DNA of 8,522 nucleotides from Acidobacteriaceae bacterium (GTDB taxonomy: Bacteria > Acidobacteriota > Terriglobia > Terriglobales > Acidobacteriaceae): NCBI GenBank assembly GCA_009781125.1, contig WQYS01000086.1, positions 1 to 8,522 on the forward strand, in the 5' to 3' direction. A model generated the notes under the pieces. It did not search any database. It had not been told where the DNA came from and was given only the letters and a program-made list of their open reading frames with translations. This document shows, piece by piece, positions 4,685 through 8,522 of the stretch. The first letter of the stretch is position 1; the number at the start of each line of letters is the position of its first letter. The position numbers and the translations under genes are program-made.

Positions 4685-7600
4685 TCAATCTACTGTGGCT
4701 TCAAGCTCTGGCTCCGGCACAGGAGCCTGGACAGAGGGCAGCACCGATGCCAGCCAGTGTCCGGTGTGCGAGACGGGGTTGGCTCGAATCTGCTCGGGAG
4801 TGCCCGCAGCGATGATCTGGCCGCCGCCGCTTCCCCCTTCGGGGCCGAGATCGATGACCCAGTCGGCGGACTTGATGACATCCAGATTGTGCTCGATGAC
4901 CACGAGCGATCCGCCGCCGTCGATCAGCTTGCGGAAGGCCGCCAGCAGCCGGGCGACATCGTCAAAGTGCAAGCCGGTCGTGGGTTCGTCGAGGATGTAG
5001 AGCGTGCGGCTGCGCGCCTTCCTGGCCGCCTCGTTGCCGGAGCTGCGCGTCGAGACCGCGCGCGCCTCGGCCAGATGCGACGCCAGCTTCACGCGCTGCG
5101 CCTCGCCGCCGGAAAGAGTGGTCGCCGACTGCCCCAGGCGCACGTAGCCCAGTCCAACCTCATCGAGCACGATCAGCTTGTCGATGATCTTCACGTGTCC
5201 GGCGAAGTACACCAGCGCCTCGCGCACCGTCATGTTGAGCACGTCGTGGATGTTCTTTCCCTTGTAGCGAACCTCAAGGATCGACGACTTATAGCGCTTG
5301 CCGCCGCACTCTTCGCAGGGAAGCTCGACGTCGGCGAGGAATTGCATCTCGACCGTCACGGTGCCGTCTCCCTGGCAGACGTCGCAGCGCCCGCCCGGAA
5401 CGTTGAAGGAGAAGTGTCCTGCCGTGAGATTGCGTCGCTTGGCGTCAGGCTGCGCGGCAAACAAAGCGCGAATCTCATCGAATGCCTTGATATACGTGAC
5501 AGGATTCGAGCGCGGCGTGCGCCCAATCGGAGACTGATCCACAAGAACGATGTCGTTCAGATGCATGGTTCCGCTCAGCTCGCGGTACAGGCGCGCCGGA
5601 GAGTCCGTGTTGTCAGGGCCTTCGGTTGACTGCCCCAGAGCCTGCATCAGCGCGCGATAAAGAACCTGGTGAACCAGCGTCGATTTGCCTGAGCCCGAAA
5701 CTCCCGTGACGCAGACCAGCATGTTGAGCGGAATATCCAGATCGACGCCGCGCAGATTGTGAACGCGAGCGCCCTTCAGCATCAGATGCTCGCGGCCCGG
5801 CTCGCGGCGATGCGCGGGCACGGGGATGGTGTTGCGTCCGGAGAGATAGCGGCCCGTGATCGAATCCGGATTCGCCGTCACCTCGGCGACCGTGCCCGAG
5901 GCCAGCAACTGGCCGCCCAGCTCTCCGGCTCCGGGGCCGAGATCGATCAGGTGGTCAGCCGAGCGGATGATGTCGCGGTCGTGTTCGACGACAAGAATGG
6001 TGTTGCCGAGATCGCGCAGCTCCTCCATGATGCGAACAAGCCGCGCCGTGTCGCGGGGATGGAGTCCGATGGAAGGCTCGTCGAGCACATAGAGCGCTCC
6101 AGCCAGCCGCGAGCCCAGCGACGTTGCCAGTTGAATGCGCTGCGATTCACCGCCCGAGAGCGTCGAGGAAAGCCGGTCAAGCGTGAGGTAATCCAGCCCC
6201 ACCTGATCGAGGAAGCCGATGCGCTGACGCACCTCTTCAAGAATCTTCCCGGCGATCTCCGCCTCGGCGGGCGCGAGTTCGAGCGAGTCGAAGAACTGCC
6301 GCGCCTCGGCAATCGTGTAAGAAGAGACCTCGCAGATGTTCTTGCCATTGATGAGCACAGCGCGAGCTTCGGGACGCAGCCGTTGCCCACGGCAATCGGG
6401 ACAGAGCGCGTAGCCGCGGTACTTCGACAGAAACACGCGGACATGGAGCTTGTACTTCTTGCGCTCCAGCGCAGCGAAGAACCCTCGAATGCCGGGAAAG
6501 GAACCGTGGCCATCTTCGACGAAACGCTGCTGCTCCGCCGTGAGGTCATACCAGGGAACGCCAGTCGGAACGCCAGCAGCCTTCGCCGCCAGCAGCATCT
6601 GGCCGTGATGCACGCGGTACTTGGGAGTACTCCAGCAAGCTACGGCTCCCTGCGCCAGCGTCTTCGAGCGGTCGGGAACGATGAGGTTCGGATCGTAGTC
6701 GATGGTGTTGCCGAACCCCTGGCAGCGCGGGCAGGCTCCGTAGGGGTTGTTGAACGAGAACAGGCGCGGCTCCGGCTCGCGGTATGCGCGGTGGCACGAG
6801 GTGCATTCGAAGGCGGCGGAAAAGCGGTACTTCGCGACGCTCTCATCTTCGTCGCGGGGAACGGTGAGGAACTGAATCTCTCCGCTCTCGCGGTAGCCGG
6901 TTTCGATGGCGTCCACAAGGCGCGAGCGAATCTCACGCGAGATGGCCAGCCGGTCGATCAGCACAAAGATCGGCTCGGAGAAATCGAGTTCAAGCAGCGA
7001 TTCAGGAGTCGAAAACTCAACGATCTTTCCGTTCTGATAGAGACGGTTATAGCCGCCGCGGCGAAGCTCGCCAAGACGCTCCTTGAGCGATTCGGTCAGG
7101 TCTCTGAAGTCGAACAGCGGAGCGGCGGGTTTCGCCGACTTCGCGGACTTGGTTGCCTTCTTTGGTTTGGCCGGCTTGGGCGCAGGCTCCGCTTCGCTCG
7201 ACTGCTGCATCGGCTCCAGCTTCACCTCAACGCGGACGATGGGAAACAACGCATAGATGCGCGTGTCCTCGGCAAGCGCGAAGAGCGCCGCCACGATCTC
7301 ATCGACCGAATCGCGCTTGACGCGGCCTCCGCAGTGCAGGCAGGTGACGGCTCCGCAGCGCGCGTAGAGCAGACGCAGGTAGTCGTAGATCTCCGTTGCC
7401 GTGGCCACCGTCGAGCGCGGGTTGCGCGTCTGGTTCTTCTGCCGGATGGCGATGGCCGGAGCAAGGCCGTCCATAAAGTCCACGTCGGGCTTCTCGATGC
7501 GCTCCAGAAACTGGCGCGCATAGGCGGAGAGCGACTCCACGTAGCGGCGCTGCCCCTCGGCGTAGACCGTGTCGAAGGCAAGCGAGCTCTTGCCCGACCC

Positions 7601-7711
7601 CGAGACTCCGCTGACCACCGTCAGGGCGTTGTGGGGAATGTCAACATCGATGCCCTTCAGATTATGGGTCCGCGCGCCACGGATGATGATCTTGTCGCTC
7701 TGGTAGCTCAT
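4685..7711 (-). CDS. uvrA: UvrABC excinuclease subunit A (damage-recognition ATPase)
   Basis: UvrA dimers with UvrB scan DNA, recognise bulky lesions and load UvrB for incision by UvrC in nucleotide excision repair. The 1008-residue protein has both ABC modules. Module 1 has Walker A GVSGSGKS (35-42), signature LSGGESQR (518-525) and Walker B YVLDEPS (541-547). Module 2 has Walker A GVSGSGKST (670-678), signature LSGGEAQR (866-873) and Walker B LYILDEPTTGLH (904-915). Zinc-binding cysteine pairs are seen at C303/C306 with C327/C330 and at C776/C779 with C799/C802; C437/C440 is a further pair. It is longer than E. coli UvrA (940 residues), mainly through a Lys/Ala/Pro-rich insert (about 167-199) in the UvrB-binding domain and a smaller insert before the second Walker B (about 882-902). 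The start ATG precedes the standard SYQSDKIIIRGARTHNLK opening; its Shine-Dalgarno is weak. No frameshift or lost motif is visible. Confidence 0.98.
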   Translation of the reverse strand: MSYQSDKIIIRGARTHNLKGIDVDIPHNALTVVSGVSGSGKSSLAFDTVYAEGQRRYVESLSAYARQFLERIEKPDVDFMDGLAPAIAIRQKNQTRNPRSTVATATEIYDYLRLLYARCGAVTCLHCGGRVKRDSVDEIVAALFALAEDTRIYALFPIVRVEVKLEPMQQSSEAEPAPKPAKPKKATKSAKSAKPAAPLFDFRDLTESLKERLGELRRGGYNRLYQNGKIVEFSTPESLLELDFSEPIFVLIDRLAISREIRSRLVDAIETGYRESGEIQFLTVPRDEDESVAKYRFSAAFECTSCHRAYREPEPRLFSFNNPYGACPRCQGFGNTIDYDPNLIVPDRSKTLAQGAVACWSTPKYRVHHGQMLLAAKAAGVPTGVPWYDLTAEQQRFVEDGHGSFPGIRGFFAALERKKYKLHVRVFLSKYRGYALCPDCRGQRLRPEARAVLINGKNICEVSSYTIAEARQFFDSLELAPAEAEIAGKILEEVRQRIGFLDQVGLDYLTLDRLSSTLSGGESQRIQLATSLGSRLAGALYVLDEPSIGLHPRDTARLVRIMEELRDLGNTILVVEHDRDIIRSADHLIDLGPGAGELGGQLLASGTVAEVTANPDSITGRYLSGRNTIPVPAHRREPGREHLMLKGARVHNLRGVDLDIPLNMLVCVTGVSGSGKSTLVHQVLYRALMQALGQSTEGPDNTDSPARLYRELSGTMHLNDIVLVDQSPIGRTPRSNPVTYIKAFDEIRALFAAQPDAKRRNLTAGHFSFNVPGGRCDVCQGDGTVTVEMQFLADVELPCEECGGKRYKSSILEVRYKGKNIHDVLNMTVREALVYFAGHVKIIDKLIVLDEVGLGYVRLGQSATTLSGGEAQRVKLASHLAEARAVSTRSSGNEAARKARSRTLYILDEPTTGLHFDDVARLLAAFRKLIDGGGSLVVIEHNLDVIKSADWVIDLGPEGGSGGGQIIAAGTPEQIRANPVSHTGHWLASVLPSVQAPVPEPELEATVD

Positions 7712-7742
7712 TTCTGATTAATCCTAAGCGTCCCCCCATACA

Positions 7743-7880
7743 CCGTCATCCTGAGGTCGCCGCGGCGACCGAAGGACCCCCGTATTTTGCCTGTCGCAGC
7801 TATAAACTCCAACGAAATCCCTGAACATTGTGCCGGCATAAACGAAATGCGGGGGTTCTTCACTTCGTTCAGAATGACGG
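7743..7880. repeat. Pair of inverted dispersed repeats between lspA and uvrA
   Basis: Copy 1 (7743-7788) starts ccgtcatcctgag, holds a perfect 16-bp palindrome ggtcgccgcggcgacc (7755-7770) extended by tcct/agga, and ends cgaaggacccccgtatttt. Copy 2 (about 7842-7880), read on the opposite strand, starts ccgtcattctgaacgaag and ends gaagaacccccgcattt. The two are inverted relative to each other and would form a long imperfect stem with a loop of about 50-60 bases. They belong to the same repeat type as 1687-1715. The stretch 7712-7893 contains no plausible gene. The element sits downstream of lspA and upstream of uvrA, so it may shape the transcript between them. Confidence 0.65.
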
Positions 7881-7893
7881 CAAAAAAGATGTT

Positions 7894-8430
7894 TCAAGCT
7901 CGCCGCTGCGGGCGAAGGATCTCCAACACCAGCAGACACGCGCCGATCACGATGCAGGAGTCTGCAACATTGAAGTCGGGCCAGTGGTAGTGGATGATGT
8001 GCACTTCCAGAAAATCGATGACGTGGTGATAGGCGATGCGGTCGTAGAGATTGCCGATGGCTCCGCCAAGAATCAGCGAGAGAGCCACCGCTGTAAGCGA
8101 CAGCGAACGGCGGCAGCGGACCAGCATATAGCCGACAAGAATGACGGCCACGACCGAAAATGCGATCAGCGCCTTGCGCACCAGGTCCGGCGATCCGCTG
8201 TTTTCAAACACGCTGAAGGCGGCTCCGGTATTGAAGACGTGCGAGATGCGGAAGACATGCGGAATCACCGTGTGCGTGTCCCCAACGGCAATGTGCTCAA
8301 CCACCAGCCGCTTGGTGATGCGGTCGAGCGCGACCACCGCCGCTGCGATCAGCGCGAAGATGGCAAGGTAGTTGCGTTCTTTTCTGCGTGGCTCGGTTGA
8401 AACAACCGGTTGTGTAGTTTGTTCTGTCAT
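7894..8430 (-). CDS. lspA: Lipoprotein signal peptidase (signal peptidase II)
   Basis: LspA is an inner-membrane aspartyl protease that removes signal peptides from diacylglyceryl-modified prolipoproteins, just before the lipidated cysteine. The 178-residue protein has the four expected hydrophobic segments (about 20-36, 86-104, 111-127, 155-172) and the family motifs: LDRITK with D36, FNTGAAFS with N67, GGAIGNLYDR with catalytic D130, and FNVADSCI with catalytic D157. A polar N-terminal tail of about 18 residues (MTEQTTQPVV...) and a basic C-terminus (RPQRRA) are typical of cytoplasmic ends. The ATG at 8430 directly follows the TAA of the upstream gene (TAAATG). GAAGG ends 5 bases before it and a stronger GGGGAGG lies 11 bases before it, both inside the upstream gene, so translational coupling is likely. 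It should mature lipoproteins such as the one at 2533-4026. Confidence 0.96.
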   Translation of the reverse strand: MTEQTTQPVVSTEPRRKERNYLAIFALIAAAVVALDRITKRLVVEHIAVGDTHTVIPHVFRISHVFNTGAAFSVFENSGSPDLVRKALIAFSVVAVILVGYMLVRCRRSLSLTAVALSLILGGAIGNLYDRIAYHHVIDFLEVHIIHYHWPDFNVADSCIVIGACLLVLEILRPQRRA

Positions 8431-8522
8431 TTAGGCCTTCGCCTCCCCTGAATCTGTATAGGGAGGATAGTGAATTGCATCCAGAGCCTCCGCGCAGCGC
8501 AGGCATACGGTCGGATAGCGCG
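8431..8522 (-). CDS. C-terminal end of a probable DksA/TraR-type C4 zinc-finger protein (5' part outside window)
   Basis: The frame that ends with TAA at 8433-8431 is open to the window edge and gives 29 residues: RYPTVCLRCAEALDA, then IHYPPYTDSGEAKA. The CLRC pair followed by an acidic helix looks like the second half of a DksA/TraR-type zinc finger, where a CxxC pair in a Y/W-P-x-x-x-C-x-x-C context sits close to the C-terminus. The stop codon abuts the lspA start with no gap, and the lspA ribosome binding site lies inside this frame, which supports a real gene. With so few residues the family call is tentative. If correct, it would be a transcription regulator acting on RNA polymerase or a general zinc-ribbon protein. 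Confidence 0.5.
   Translation of the reverse strand, partial: RYPTVCLRCAEALDAIHYPPYTDSGEAKA

Noticed and set aside
4424..5629. A 401-codon + strand frame crossing vapB and the 3' end of uvrA
   Set aside because: It overlaps two well-supported genes on the other strand, has no recognisable domain and has shadow-like composition.
5759..7717. A 652-codon open frame on the + strand, antisense to uvrA
   Set aside because: It is in exact codon register opposite uvrA. It stays open because uvrA avoids TTA, CTA and TCA codons, as expected in a GC-rich genome. The product is Arg/Ala-rich and matches no family.
7828..8400. A 190-codon + strand frame opposite lspA
   Set aside because: It is the shadow of lspA, whose catalytic motifs and membrane segments are unambiguous on the - strand.
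8297..8506. A 69-codon - strand frame overlapping the lspA start
   Set aside because: It is out of frame with both lspA and the zinc-finger-like tail, and shows no domain.

Overview
The window most likely comes from a GC-rich Acidobacteriota genome, probably the Terriglobia/Acidobacteriaceae group (Granulicella, Terriglobus, Edaphobacter and relatives). This placement is an inference. It rests on the style of the housekeeping proteins, the YVTN-type surface lipoprotein, and the dispersed repeats built on 'tcatcctgag...gaagga' and 'gccccatccttcgtcc', which I associate from memory with such genomes. No rRNA, tRNA, CRISPR array, insertion sequence or phage gene is visible.

Left part (+ strand, 1-4026). 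The window opens inside ffh, the protein subunit of the signal recognition particle; the last 223 codons are present. A 344-base non-coding stretch follows. It holds a symmetric composite of two oppositely oriented hairpin repeats (692-897) and then the leader of a tsaC/sua5-type gene for the tRNA t6A pathway. That gene has no ATG, GTG or TTG where its conserved N-terminus requires one; ATT at 1018 is the best-placed start. Next come a short repeat-bearing gap, a membrane-anchored YdcF/SanA-type (DUF218) protein, and a lipoprotein with YVTN beta-propeller repeats that starts at TTG 2533.

Right part (- strand, 8522-4031). In transcription order these are the tail of a probable DksA/TraR-type zinc-finger protein, lspA (signal peptidase II), uvrA (excision repair ATPase) and a vapBC toxin-antitoxin pair. 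The first gene's stop codon directly abuts the lspA start (TAAATG). lspA and uvrA are separated by 182 bases carrying a pair of inverted dispersed repeats. vapB and vapC overlap by 4 nt, and a 32-bp imperfect palindrome just upstream of the vapB Shine-Dalgarno sequence is a likely autoregulatory operator. vapC converges on the lipoprotein gene with only 4 bp between the stop codons.

Functionally this is mostly core housekeeping (protein targeting, tRNA modification, lipoprotein maturation, DNA repair), with a small accessory toxin-antitoxin module and several repeats. LspA would be expected to process lipoproteins such as the one encoded at 2533-4026. I found no convincing new multi-gene system. 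The best leads are the composite hairpin repeat, the apparent ATT start, the vapBC operator and lineage-specific insertions in UvrA.
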